Translations under genes and position numbers: made by a program
Assembly (NCBI GenBank): GCA_016704325.1
Contig: JADJAG010000006.1
Span: forward strand, 62,001-126,000
Length of the DNA stretch: 64,000 nucleotides
Direction: 5' to 3'
Origin: Chitinophagaceae bacterium
GTDB lineage: Bacteria > Bacteroidota > Bacteroidia > Chitinophagales > UBA10324
In this document: piece after piece, positions 55,069 to 63,894 of the stretch
Position numbering within the stretch: position 1 is the first letter of the stretch
Layout: the number at the start of each line of letters is the position of its first letter
Notes under the pieces: generated by a model
What the model was told of the DNA's origin: nothing
Database searches by the model: none
What the model saw: only the letters and a program-made list of their open reading frames with translations

Positions 55069-56409
55069 ATGAAATTCAATCATATCAAATCACTCATGAT
55101 CAGCACCACCGTGTTTTTCATGCTGGTGGCGGGTATCAGTTCCTGCAAAATAGATGAGCAGGTAGACCCGAATAACCCTTCCCTGGAAGGAATAGAAGCA
55201 AATGCCACCATAGACGAGATGAATAATCTTGTTTCCGGAATGTTGTCGGGCATGCGCAACAGGTTTGACACCTACCTGGATGATGTGTCGGTAATTGGCC
55301 GCGATTACTATCGCTATTCCGGTTCCGATCCACGTTTTACATCCGATCTTTTAGGTAAGGAATCAGCCGTACTTGATCCGAATACTTTTTACACTACAAA
55401 TCCCTGGGCAGATCATTACAGGGTAGTTCGCAATGGCTGGATTTTAAGACATGCCATTGAAAATACCTCTGCTGCACTTACAGATGAGCAGAAGAATGGG
55501 TATCTCGGTTTTGCAAAAACCATACAGGCTCAACAAATGCTGAATGCATTAAATATGCAATATCAGAATGGTATTCGGATAGATGTGGAAGATCCAAATA
55601 ACCCGGGCCCTTTCCTTGATTACAACGGTTCTTTACAGGGAATACTGGATTTGCTGAATGATGGTTATGACGACCTTACCAACGGTGGTGATGCATTCAA
55701 TTTTGTGCTTACCTCCGGATTTGCAGGTTTTGATACACCTGCAACCTTTGCCGAATTTAACAGGGCATTAGCTGCAAGGGTTACACTTTACAAAGGTGAT
55801 TATTCCAATGTGGAAGCGTTACTGAATGCTTCTTTCTTCGATATGACCGGCAGTCTTACAACCGGCGTTTATATGGTATACTCCACATCAGGTGGTGATT
55901 TATTGAACGATGCCTATACACCGCTCAACTCATCTACCGGTTCCAATGCACGTTGTGCACAGCCATTATTTGTTTCTGAAGCAGAAGCAGGAGATACCCG
56001 CGTGGCCGCCAAAGCCATTCTCAGGGATGAACCGGCCTTTGCTGATGACCTGACCAGTGATTACGATGTTTGGGTTTACAAATCGAATGTAGATCCTGTA
56101 TGTATCATCCGGAATGAGGAGCTGATTCTTATTTATGCTGAAGCTATGAATCAGACCGGCAACGGTACAGCCGCAACGGATGCAATCAATATCATTCGTG
56201 CATCAGCAGGCCTTGCTGACTATTCCGGTGGTACCTCACAAGGTGAATTGACGGATGAAATTCTTAATCAGCGTCGCTACTCACTTTTCGCAGAAGGACA
56301 TCGTTGGGTTGACATGAGGCGTTACAACAAGTTAGGTGAATTGCCTATTGATCGCCCGGAAGATGATGTATTTGTTCAGTTTCCAAGACCGGCCAATGAA
56401 GAGCTGTAG
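55069..56409 (+). CDS. SusD/RagB-family surface lipoprotein
   Basis: A 446-residue lipoprotein; signal and lipobox GISSC put Cys27 at the mature start. C-terminal SusD signatures are visible: NEELILIYAEAMNQTGN, AINIIRASAGL and ILNQRRYSLFAEGHRWVDMR. It caps the SusC-like barrel and binds ligand outside the cell. Shorter than many SusD proteins, but complete. It forms an operon with the SusC gene and is followed by a strong palindromic terminator. Confidence 0.93.
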   Translation: MKFNHIKSLMISTTVFFMLVAGISSCKIDEQVDPNNPSLEGIEANATIDEMNNLVSGMLSGMRNRFDTYLDDVSVIGRDYYRYSGSDPRFTSDLLGKESAVLDPNTFYTTNPWADHYRVVRNGWILRHAIENTSAALTDEQKNGYLGFAKTIQAQQMLNALNMQYQNGIRIDVEDPNNPGPFLDYNGSLQGILDLLNDGYDDLTNGGDAFNFVLTSGFAGFDTPATFAEFNRALAARVTLYKGDYSNVEALLNASFFDMTGSLTTGVYMVYSTSGGDLLNDAYTPLNSSTGSNARCAQPLFVSEAEAGDTRVAAKAILRDEPAFADDLTSDYDVWVYKSNVDPVCIIRNEELILIYAEAMNQTGNGTAATDAINIIRASAGLADYSGGTSQGELTDEILNQRRYSLFAEGHRWVDMRRYNKLGELPIDRPEDDVFVQFPRPANEEL

Positions 56410-56430
56410 TTTCATTTATTCATAAACAGA

Positions 56431-56462
56431 AATAAAAAGGGGGCATATGCCCCCTTTTTATT
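56431..56462. terminator. Terminator after the SusC/SusD operon
   Basis: A continuous perfect palindrome of 32 bases with the core AGGGGGCATATGCCCCCT, A-run on the left and T-run on the right. It follows the susD-like stop by 21 bases. Because of symmetry it can work on both strands. Confidence 0.88.
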
Positions 56463-56600
56463 TGTTAGCAGTACCGATCAAGACTAAAGTCAGCTCATTT
56501 TGCCGAATGGAATATTGATTCAGGATAATTTGAAGCTTGATTTCTGCAAAGTGATAAAGAATATGCTGCCAATTGTTGCTGCCTTGTATATTTGAAAAAT

Positions 56601-56800
56601 CAATATTGTCAGACAAAAAATAGGGTATTTTAGGTTGAAATCAAATACTGGTATGCATCCTTTAAACCCACAATTCAGTGAGGTGTTATAGGATGAACCC
56701 CGCACCTGGCAGGCCTTAGCCCACATTAGCAGGACAATAGTTATAACCTATACCTTGAACACCTAAGGAAAGCAAGAGCAGGAGACGCTCCGTTTTTTTT
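56601..56800 (+). ncRNA. Candidate structured non-coding RNA, about 200 nt
   Basis: The stretch has no credible reading frame. A -7-like TATATTTG stands at 56587-56594, placing the start near 56601, though no TTG is found at -33. AGGTGTT (56681-56687) pairs perfectly with AACACCT (56758-56764) and ATAGG (56688-56692) with CCTAT (56747-56751), enclosing a 54-base conserved-looking core with GAACCCCGCACCTGGCAGG. It ends with GGAG-ACG-CTCC and eight T (56793-56800). Size and shape would suit a 6S-type RNA, but I cannot assign a family. Confidence 0.4.
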
Positions 56801-56803
56801 CAC

Positions 56804-56836
56804 AAAAAAAGGCTGCCTCAAACGGAAACAGCCTTT
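56804..56836 (-). terminator. Rho-independent terminator of the T9SS cargo gene
   Basis: On the minus strand AAAGGCTG and CAGCCTTT form an 8-bp stem with a 13-base loop, followed by a T-run (plus-strand A-run 56804-56810). It lies 24 bases beyond the stop of the gene at 56861. Confidence 0.85.
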
Positions 56837-56860
56837 CATTCATAGTTAATTAAGTTCCGG

Positions 56861-57676
56861 TTAGCGCACAATCTTTTGTGTAAACACGTTTCCATCCTGA
56901 CGAATAGTAACCAGGTAAACGGCTTCTGACAGATCAGACAAATCAATGGACATTGCAGAGGAGTTAATTTGTACTTGTTTAACAGCCTGCCCCATTAAGT
57001 TGGTGATGGTGATATCTCCCGGGAGATTATTCTTCAACTCAATCGTCACCTGCTTGTTAAATGCATAAATCTTGTAACCATTTGCATTAACCGGTGTAAT
57101 GCCAATACTTCCGGCATCACCTGCAGCGATGGAAACAGCTGGAGTACTTTCAAAAGCATAATCTTTGATGGTAAAAGTTTTACCGTCTGTAGTAACATCC
57201 ATCCTTACCCAGCCATAATGTTCATTGGTGCCTACTTTAATACGCAGACCGAGGTACTTGTCAGTAGCTCCAAACCATTCACCATAAGCTCCCTGGAAAT
57301 ATCCGGAACTGGCCATGGTCATTCCACCAATATTTGAATTCCAGGTTTTGCTTTCTCCGATCATATCACCAGGAGCAAGTGCTGAAGGATAAATGTAAGG
57401 ATCACTGTAGGTACCGGCGATTGCATTGTCACCGATTGCTTCAGCGGCCAACTTAGCAGCGGCGCCATTGGAGGTAATGCTGATTCTGAAATCAACGGTT
57501 GCATCATTATTCAAATCCAGGTCATATGCTGCACCGTTACCGGAATCAGTTACGTCAGGATTTACATCGGTGTAAACAATCTGGGCACTGGCCAGGTTAG
57601 AAATCGCAAGCAATGAAGCCGCTAGCGATGAGTAACCGGTAATTTTTTTTGTAAGTGTAGAAGTGTCTTTTTTCAT
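56861..57676 (-). CDS. Secreted protein with type IX sorting domain
   Basis: A 271-residue exported protein. Signal peptide to about residue 31 (SLLAISNLASA); a central beta-rich part with DLDLNNDATVDFRISI, a Ca-binding-like acidic loop; and a C-terminal T9SS type A sorting signal (about 195-271). That signal includes LPGDITITNLMGQAVKQVQI and the terminal VYLVTIRQDGNVFTQKIVR. It should cross the outer membrane by the Por machinery and be anchored or released. Function of the central domain is unknown. Confidence 0.85.
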   Translation of the reverse strand: MKKDTSTLTKKITGYSSLAASLLAISNLASAQIVYTDVNPDVTDSGNGAAYDLDLNNDATVDFRISITSNGAAAKLAAEAIGDNAIAGTYSDPYIYPSALAPGDMIGESKTWNSNIGGMTMASSGYFQGAYGEWFGATDKYLGLRIKVGTNEHYGWVRMDVTTDGKTFTIKDYAFESTPAVSIAAGDAGSIGITPVNANGYKIYAFNKQVTIELKNNLPGDITITNLMGQAVKQVQINSSAMSIDLSDLSEAVYLVTIRQDGNVFTQKIVR

Positions 57677-57705
57677 GTTCTGGGGATTTTGTTAGAGTAT
57701 GAGTT

Positions 57706-57735
57706 CAAAAATAGTGAAAAATGAATTTAGTTCAA
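57706..57735 (-). promoter_or_regulatory. Bacteroidetal promoter of the T9SS cargo gene
   Basis: On the minus strand TTG (57735-57733), exactly 19 bases, then TATTTTTG (57713-57706) match the consensus completely. The expected start lies near 57699, about 23 bases before the ATG at 57676. Confidence 0.7.
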
Positions 57736-57832
57736 GAAACTTTTAAAAATATTACAAACATATGATTAGGGGTGTTTTTCAAAGCCAACTTTCCGGAATA
57801 GTGCAATCGTTTGAATTTGGTTGTTGGTGACA

Positions 57833-58423
57833 TTACCGGCTGTTATTCCAGTCCCAAACCAATATTTCCCATTGTTCACCACTATAATCGGTATACTGAT
57901 GGATACTTTCAAAGCCAATGCCTGCATGTGCATTGATAGATCGCTTGTTTCGGGTAGCCACCTCAGTAATCAACAGATCATATTTTTCAGCATGCCTTTG
58001 GTATAATCCTTCGTACAACAACCTGAATAGTCCCTGGCCCCTGTAATCTTTTTCAATACAGACCTGCCCCATTATGAAAAAGTTGTACGCAGAAATCATT
58101 TTCCTATGAAATTTCAAATGATCCAGTATTTCAAACATGGGTGTTAATACAGGTATGCTGTTTCTGTTTTCCGTGGTCATCACCAAAGCATAACCTATTA
58201 CATGTTGTTGATGGCATGCAATCAGGCTGGGTGCTATGCTGTGCATATTCAGCAATAACTCCATATCATGTTGTACCGTTACAAAGCCCTGGTCAGAAAT
58301 CTCAACAGGGTCAAGCACCGCAGCAATATTTTTTTGCTGTAGTTGCAGTATTTCATTCAGCTCTTGTTCATTTTCAACTTCTTTGATGACGATGTCACCC
58401 GGCGGGAAGTTAATCTTTAACAT
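57833..58423 (-). CDS. GNAT-family N-acetyltransferase
   Basis: A 196-residue acetyltransferase. Start set at ATG 58423 (MLKINFPPGDIVIKEVENEQ); the longer reading opens with TTG. The acetyl-CoA loop appears as VCIEKDYRGQGLFRLLYEGL (RGQG core), followed by TEVATRNKRSINAHAGIGF. Substrate unknown. It stands alone between the T9SS gene and a small basic frame. Confidence 0.82.
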   Translation of the reverse strand: MLKINFPPGDIVIKEVENEQELNEILQLQQKNIAAVLDPVEISDQGFVTVQHDMELLLNMHSIAPSLIACHQQHVIGYALVMTTENRNSIPVLTPMFEILDHLKFHRKMISAYNFFIMGQVCIEKDYRGQGLFRLLYEGLYQRHAEKYDLLITEVATRNKRSINAHAGIGFESIHQYTDYSGEQWEILVWDWNNSR

Positions 58424-58496
58424 AATGCATTGGGAAAGAAAGCAAGATACAAACAAGCGCTAATCATAGTTGCACTTCAGGGTTAATAGGCAATTT

Positions 58497-58682
58497 TTAT
58501 TTCTTTCTCTTTTCAAAAAGACCTGACAACTTTTTGAAGGGCACCAACAAAAGCCTGGCAATGGGCCTTCCTTTTTTTTTGTATAACTGATTCAATTTTC
58601 TTTCGATGGATGATCCGATCTTGATGCCAAAAGGAGCAGGTTCTTCGCAAACCTGGTATTGCCTGTGGAGTTCTTGTTGCAT
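58497..58682 (-). CDS. Small basic hypothetical protein
   Basis: A 61-residue frame from ATG at 58682, very basic at the C-terminus (KKLSGLFEKRKK). No family recognised. Composition is protein-like and the spacing to neighbours leaves room for a gene, but length alone does not prove it. Confidence 0.35.
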   Translation of the reverse strand: MQQELHRQYQVCEEPAPFGIKIGSSIERKLNQLYKKKGRPIARLLLVPFKKLSGLFEKRKK

Positions 58683-58919
58683 TGGAAGGTGGGTGCCTAA
58701 AGGTTATTGATCCTTTCGTAAAACCAAAACTGTGCCATTCCGGAAGAATTGCAGGTGTTAATCAAAAATTAACTTCAATTTCAATAGAACAAATATTTTC
58801 ATATCAGATAGAATTCCAATGCCTTCATCTGTCTGGCATTTTTTAATGAACTGGAATATTTATAGACTATATTAACTTGACGAGGGCAATAACCGAAAAC
58901 AGGCTAAATAATAAGCTAA

Positions 58920-59528
58920 TCAATTCAAATCCTCACTCCCGCCTTTGGCCATAACTGATGTCAGCGAAGGGGTAACCGGCACTTTGATTTGCCGGTTCAG
59001 GATATTGTACACGAATTTAACATCTGGAAGTAATTCTAATCCGGGAACCGATTCGCCGGTAAAATAAAAACCACCAAGCAGCCAGGGATAAAGCGGATTG
59101 GTGTTGCCGAAAATGAGAAAGCCGGAACCATCTTTTTCAAAGGTGATTTCCATCCGGTCGATATTCTTTAGTGGAATGGTGCTTATTACCGGCTTTTTTC
59201 TTCCTACCGAAACGATAACTCTCTTATCTGTGATGCAATAGAAGGTGCGGGCTCTTTTGGCAGCATCCAGGAAATACCGGATCAGTCCCATATACAGACC
59301 AGCACCGGCCATTAATATGCCGAACAGTTGTAAAAAAATAGAAGCTTTATAATGAAGCAGTGCAAAATCGAGAATAACAGCAAATCCAATTAAGATGATG
59401 CTCATTGGGATTAATAGCATATCTGCATCACGAAAAAGGATTCCGCGCTTTGGTTGTCCAGACCAAAGCATCTTTTCATCCGGTTTAAGAAGATTGCTGA
59501 AAATCGAATCCGTAACTGTAAATGCCAT
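58920..59528 (-). CDS. PH-like (bPH) domain membrane protein
   Basis: A 202-residue protein with two membrane helices (about 37-55 and 65-82) following LKPDEKMLWSGQPKRG. A bacterial PH-like domain follows (about 92-150, TFYCITDKRVIVSVGRKKPV and STIPLKNIDRMEI). The CITDKRVI and I-PL-NI pattern is typical of bPH proteins. Function is unknown; the family is often involved in envelope stress or membrane attachment. Confidence 0.75.
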   Translation of the reverse strand: MAFTVTDSIFSNLLKPDEKMLWSGQPKRGILFRDADMLLIPMSIILIGFAVILDFALLHYKASIFLQLFGILMAGAGLYMGLIRYFLDAAKRARTFYCITDKRVIVSVGRKKPVISTIPLKNIDRMEITFEKDGSGFLIFGNTNPLYPWLLGGFYFTGESVPGLELLPDVKFVYNILNRQIKVPVTPSLTSVMAKGGSEDLN

Positions 59529-59735
59529 CTAAATAGAAGGTTAAGAAGTATCTTACTGCAAAGAAAATTAACTTAATGTTTCCGATTCATTAAATTTAAC
59601 AGCTAATAATTCGGGAAGTTACTACTTTCGACTCCCTGTTTTGAATAATGTAAGCAGCCATTCGGATCCGGATTTTTATTATTCAGGGCGATACGAAGAT
59701 TAATGCTGCTGTTTCTTTAATTTAAAAGACTATTT

Positions 59736-61805
59736 GTGCAGTATATTAACAGAGAGATCAGTTGGTTATCATTTAATGAGCGTGTATTACAGGAAGCGCA
59801 GGATACTTCCGTACCGTTAATGGAACGTCTTCGGTTTCTGGGGATATTTTCTTCCAACCTGGATGAGTTCTTCAGGGTAAGGGTAGCCTCTTTGAAGAGA
59901 ATGACGGCCCTTCGAAAGAAAGCGATTAAAACGATTGGCGAATCACCCAAGAAGGTGATGGCTGAAATTCTGGACCGGGTAATCACGATGCAAAACAGGT
60001 TCAACCTGATCTATCAGCATATCGTGCATGAATTGGAACAGGAGAATATTTTTATTTTGAATGAGTCACAGCTTACACCTGAACAAGGCGCTTTTGTAAG
60101 AAATTATTTTCACCAGGAGGTGAGAGCGGTATTGGTTCCCATTATGGTAGATGCTATCGAAGAATTCCCCTACCTGAAGGATCATGCTATTTATCTTGCT
60201 GTTTTGCTTTCTGACAGCACTGGTAAACATAAATCGAAGTATTCGGTAATTGAAGTGCCGACGGACCGGCTTTCCCGTTTCCTGGTATTGCCTAAGAACG
60301 GGGACCGGAATTTTGTGGTTTTGCTGGATGATGTAATACGGTATTGCCTGGATGATGTATTCTATATTTTTCCGCATGATACCTACAAAGCGGCTACCAT
60401 CAAGCTCACGCGTGATGCAGAACTTGACTTGCTTGAAGATTTTAATCAAAGCGTTACAGAGAAAATTGAGAAAGGCATCAAGCAACGTAAGAGAGGGAAG
60501 CCCGTGCGGTTTATTTATGATGCAGCCATCGACTCAGATATGCTTGATTATATCTTAAAACGGATGCACCTTAAAAAAGGAAATGACCACCTGGTAGCCG
60601 GAGCTAGATACCATAACTTTAAAGACTTTCAGAAGTTTCCGTCTTTGGGTAAAATACATTTGCTCTATCCCAGGATAAATCATCTTCATCACCCGGATAT
60701 TGAGCCAAACAAGAGTATCCTGCAGGTTATTAAAAGAAAGGATATCCTGCTTCATTTTCCGTATCATTCATTTGATTCATTCATTGACTTCCTCCGCGAA
60801 TCTGCCATTGATCCCAAGGTTACAGAAATAAAGATTACACTTTACCGGCTTGCCAAAAACTCCAGGGTGGCCAATGCTTTGATTAATGCCGTAAGAAATG
60901 GCAAGAAGGTATTGGTGGTAATGGAGTTGCAGGCACGGTTTGATGAAGAACATAATATTTTATGGAGCGATCAGTTGGGTGAAGAAGGTGCCCAGGTAAT
61001 TTTTGGAATTCAAGGCCTGAAAGTACACAGTAAGGTTTGCCTTATTTCCCGAAGAGAAAAAGGAGAGATTGTTCAATACGCGAATATCTCTACCGGAAAT
61101 TACAATGAATCAACGGCAGAAGTGTATGCCGACCATAGCTTATTTACAACCGACAAGCGTATAACCGATGAATTGCAACTGATGTTTGAATTTTTTCAGA
61201 ACAGCTACCGCTTACCCGACTATAAGCATTTGGTGATGTCGCCCACCTATATGCGGAAGAAGCTGGAGAAGCTGATTAACAGGGAAATTGAATTTGCCCA
61301 GGATGGAAAACCGGCAAGGATTGATATTAAACTCAATAATGTAGCAGACCTCGCAATGGTAGCAAAAGTGGTGGAGGCGGCAAAAGCCGGAGTAAAAGTT
61401 CGCATGTTGGTACGAGGTACCTGTTCCCTCTATGCCATCTCAGAAGAGCTCAAGTCGAAAATCGAAATTATAAGTATTGTTGACAGGTTCCTGGAACATT
61501 CCAGGATACTCATTTTCAACAATGGCGGTGATGAAATCGTATACCTTACTTCAGCCGACTGGATGGTGCGCAACCTGAACAGCAGGGTCGAAATGGCTTG
61601 CCCGGTTTATGATGCAGAGATACGGAACGAGTTAAAAGATTATTTCAATTTGCAATTCAAAGACAATGTGAAAGCAAGGGTAGTGGATGCCAATCAGTTC
61701 AATCAATATAAAAAAGATCAGCAACTACCTTGCAGGTCACAGCAGGAAATTTACAACTACCTGAAAGAAAAAGTCCTTGCTGCAAAACTGCGGCCGGCTA
61801 CCTGA
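59736..61805 (+). CDS. ppk1: Polyphosphate kinase 1
   Basis: A 689-residue enzyme that makes long-chain polyphosphate from ATP at the membrane. Start is GTG 59736 (then QYINREISWLSFNERVLQEA, the family start); a stop lies in frame at 59718. PPK1 domains appear in order: N-terminal helical, head (IPVPTDRL region), and two phospholipase-D-like catalytic parts. These carry KVHSKVCLISRREKGEIVQY (autophosphorylated His) and NISTGNYNESTA. The ending QEIYNYLKEKVLAAKLRPAT is usual. Monocistronic. Confidence 0.95.
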   Translation: MQYINREISWLSFNERVLQEAQDTSVPLMERLRFLGIFSSNLDEFFRVRVASLKRMTALRKKAIKTIGESPKKVMAEILDRVITMQNRFNLIYQHIVHELEQENIFILNESQLTPEQGAFVRNYFHQEVRAVLVPIMVDAIEEFPYLKDHAIYLAVLLSDSTGKHKSKYSVIEVPTDRLSRFLVLPKNGDRNFVVLLDDVIRYCLDDVFYIFPHDTYKAATIKLTRDAELDLLEDFNQSVTEKIEKGIKQRKRGKPVRFIYDAAIDSDMLDYILKRMHLKKGNDHLVAGARYHNFKDFQKFPSLGKIHLLYPRINHLHHPDIEPNKSILQVIKRKDILLHFPYHSFDSFIDFLRESAIDPKVTEIKITLYRLAKNSRVANALINAVRNGKKVLVVMELQARFDEEHNILWSDQLGEEGAQVIFGIQGLKVHSKVCLISRREKGEIVQYANISTGNYNESTAEVYADHSLFTTDKRITDELQLMFEFFQNSYRLPDYKHLVMSPTYMRKKLEKLINREIEFAQDGKPARIDIKLNNVADLAMVAKVVEAAKAGVKVRMLVRGTCSLYAISEELKSKIEIISIVDRFLEHSRILIFNNGGDEIVYLTSADWMVRNLNSRVEMACPVYDAEIRNELKDYFNLQFKDNVKARVVDANQFNQYKKDQQLPCRSQQEIYNYLKEKVLAAKLRPAT

Positions 61806-61901
61806 TTCTCGATTCGTAATCTTCTCTCCGCCGTGCATACATCATAAATCACACAATCATGCTGCTTCAATGTTCGACTGCATCAGAAATAACTAATCAT
61901 T

Positions 61902-61943
61902 CCTTTTCGCATTTGCAAGTGGTAAGCTTGCAAAGCGAAAAGG
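61902..61943. repeat. Strong 17-bp hairpin between ppk1 and azurin genes
   Basis: Arms CCTTTTCGC-A-TTTGCAAG (61902-61919) and CTTGCAAAGCGAAAAGG (61927-61943) pair with one bulged A and a 7-base loop. It lies between two convergent genes. No T-run follows on either strand, so it is not a standard terminator, although it may still stop or stabilise both transcripts. Confidence 0.6.
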
Positions 61944-61975
61944 ACGTTACTCCCCGATGAATAATTACTAAGGAG

Positions 61976-62524
61976 TTATTCTACCACAAACTTGCCATTC
62001 ATCTTTTGCCAGTGACCAGGGTAAGTGCAAACAAACTGGTAGGTTCCGGCAGGCGGTGCAGCAAATGTCAAAACTTCGGATTTACCTGGATCCAGCACAT
62101 TTGAAGTAAACAGGATATTGGACTTATCGTCCGGAATGAAGTTCTTGTCGGGGCCGGCGGTAATTGATGCTGTCGCAACAGCTTCAGCTGTTCCATTTTT
62201 TACAATGAAGATGTTATGTTTCATTGCCGCATCAGTAGCTTTATTTACAAAGTTGATCTTCACGGTAGTCCCGCTTTTAACTCTTATTTCAGCAGTAGAA
62301 AAAGCCATCACATCCATGGAATTCCCAACAGCTTCCAGGTTGACTTCCATAACAGGTGCATTAGGATCTATCCTGGCAGGATCATATGGGGTTGTAGGTT
62401 CTTCTGCAACGTATGCATCAGATTCAGTAGTGGTAGTCTCTTTTTCATTAGCGGATTCGCCGCCACAAGAGATAAGAAAGGTCAACCCGCCGAAGAGGGC
62501 GCTTGCTAAGAGAATTTTTTTCAT
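61976..62524 (-). CDS. Azurin-type blue copper lipoprotein
   Basis: A 182-residue protein with lipobox FLISC (Cys20), a threonine/glutamate-rich linker (25-55) and a cupredoxin domain. Copper ligands are visible: His in AMKHNIF and Cys, His and Met in CTYPGHWQKMNG near the C-terminus. It transfers electrons in the periplasm; the partner is not evident. Convergent with ppk1. Confidence 0.92.
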   Translation of the reverse strand: MKKILLASALFGGLTFLISCGGESANEKETTTTESDAYVAEEPTTPYDPARIDPNAPVMEVNLEAVGNSMDVMAFSTAEIRVKSGTTVKINFVNKATDAAMKHNIFIVKNGTAEAVATASITAGPDKNFIPDDKSNILFTSNVLDPGKSEVLTFAAPPAGTYQFVCTYPGHWQKMNGKFVVE

Positions 62525-62624
62525 AATTTTAGTTTTTCAAAAGATACGCATTTAACAGCTAATACGCAGTAAAAGGTTTTAAGATAGTCTATTTAAAGCA
62601 GGAACGGTTTTTGAAACCGGCACA

Positions 62625-63038
62625 ATGAAAATCAGCACTATGAAATTAATCAGCACCATTTTCTTAAGCATCTTTTTGCTTGCCAATGCCAATGTTTCCC
62701 TGTCCCAATCACTTACTTTTTGCAAATCAGTAAGTAAGGAAGGCATTCCTTCAGGTGTGGCACAGGAATTTGTGCTGTCAAAGGGAGGGGTGTCGCTGTT
62801 TTTTTTATTCCAGTTTGGAACCACAAAGCCGGTTGAAATCAGTTATGATGTGTATAAACTGGATAAAGGAAAGGAGGTATTCAGCTCCACGCTAAAACAG
62901 TTGATGGTACCGGGCAAAAACTGGCTGGCTAAAGAAGTTACTTTGTATGATGCCGGTGCATACCGAGTTTATGTATATGATGATCAGGATAAACTGCTTG
63001 CGCAATTGGGGTTTAAGTTGAAACCGGCTGCTCCATAG
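62625..63038 (+). CDS. Exported hypothetical protein
   Basis: A 137-residue protein with a signal peptide (ending about NANVSLSQ) and a small beta-rich domain (YDVYKLDKGKEVFSSTLKQL; AYRVYVYDDQDKLLAQLGF). No named family recognised. The start could be 62625 or the second ATG at 62640. It is followed by a heptad array. Confidence 0.65.
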   Translation: MKISTMKLISTIFLSIFLLANANVSLSQSLTFCKSVSKEGIPSGVAQEFVLSKGGVSLFFLFQFGTTKPVEISYDVYKLDKGKEVFSSTLKQLMVPGKNWLAKEVTLYDAGAYRVYVYDDQDKLLAQLGFKLKPAAP

Positions 63039-63052
63039 TTACTGCATTTCTT

Positions 63053-63129
63053 AAGATTCAAGATTCAAGACCCAGGATTCAGGACCCAGGATCCAGGATC
63101 CAGGACGTAAGACTTAAGACTAAAGACTA
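63053..63129. repeat. Array of eleven 7-base units
   Basis: Eleven heptads without a register slip: AAGATTC twice, AAGACCC, AGGATTC, AGGACCC, AGGATCC twice, AGGACGT, AAGACTT, AAGACTA twice. On the opposite strand this is the AAGTCTT/GGATCCT class seen in elements C and D. The last units overlap the 3' end of the MmcQ gene and include its stop codon. No terminal repeat of the element family is seen here. Confidence 0.8.
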
Positions 63130-63476
63130 TTAAGTTGGGCTTGCATTTTTTTTGGCAATCCTTTTACCACCAGCTCATAAGAGTGATCAATCATACCCAA
63201 CAATTCATCATGTGGAATGCTGCCTATGCACTCCACACTGTTCCAGTGTTTTTTGTTCATGTGGTAAGCCGGATATACCGCTTCATACTTTTCCCTTAAT
63301 GATATGGCCAGTTCCGGATCACATTTGACATTGATGCGGAGCGGCTTGCTTTCTAAACTGGTAAGAAGAAATATTTTATTCATGACCTTGAAAACCAAGG
63401 TTTCCTGGTCAAAAGGAAATTCTTCTGTTACCCCTTTTTTTAGAAGACAATAATCGCGAAGGAATTCAGGATTCAT
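63120..63476 (-). CDS. MmcQ/YjbR-family protein
   Basis: A 118-residue protein of the MmcQ/YjbR (CyaY-like fold) family. PFDQETLVFKVMNKIFLLTS, then LRINVKCDPELAISLREKYE, the YHMNKKHWNSV motif and SYELVVKGLPKKM at the end are typical. Often annotated DNA-binding, but the function is unproven. Its terminal residues NSL and stop fall in a heptad array. Confidence 0.88.
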   Translation of the reverse strand: MNPEFLRDYCLLKKGVTEEFPFDQETLVFKVMNKIFLLTSLESKPLRINVKCDPELAISLREKYEAVYPAYHMNKKHWNSVECIGSIPHDELLGMIDHSYELVVKGLPKKMQAQLNSL

Positions 63477-63623
63477 TGGAAAGGTTTGTTTATCAAGCTT
63501 CCGTAAACAAGAGCTGACTTGAAAACGGCCGTTAATTTTTTTAGTATACCAAATATACCAACTTGCTTAGGGTCTGCTAAAATATGATAGTTTGTTTTGA
63601 TACAAGTTCTACAACTATTTAAA

Positions 63624-63819
63624 GGGTGTACGACAATTCGTTCATCTTGTTAAGCAATGGTTGGTGGGTTATATTGTTAAATGGCTAAATGGCTAAATGG
63701 TTAAATGGTTGCGGCGAAGCCGATCATTTGCTATTTTGTAATCACTACGCTCCTTTACTCACTTTACTCAATACTCAATTTCAACACCCAATAATATATA
63801 TCCAACTTGTCGTACACCC
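63624..63819. mobile_element. MITE-like element F with target duplication
   Basis: The 196-base element has ends GGGTGTACGACAA and TTGTCGTACACCC in perfect inversion (13 bases). It is flanked by the 9-base direct repeat CTATTTAAA (63615-63623 and 63820-63828), one base of which may belong to the element. Inside are five 8-base units (63670-63709, TAAATGGC/T), GCGGCGAAGCCGATC and TACTCAA-type heptads near the right end. No gene is included. Confidence 0.8.
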
Positions 63820-63894
63820 CTATTTAAACATGCTTCGGCTGCGATTGTACTCAGCTTACCGAAGAGTTTATGGTTCGGAGTCGTTGAGGCCGCA

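Noticed and set aside
56640..56800. Signal recognition particle RNA, RNase P RNA or tmRNA
   Set aside because: The hallmark motifs (GGAAGG-AGCA tetraloop region, GAGGAAAGTCC, CCA end) are absent, so it is kept only as an unassigned RNA candidate.
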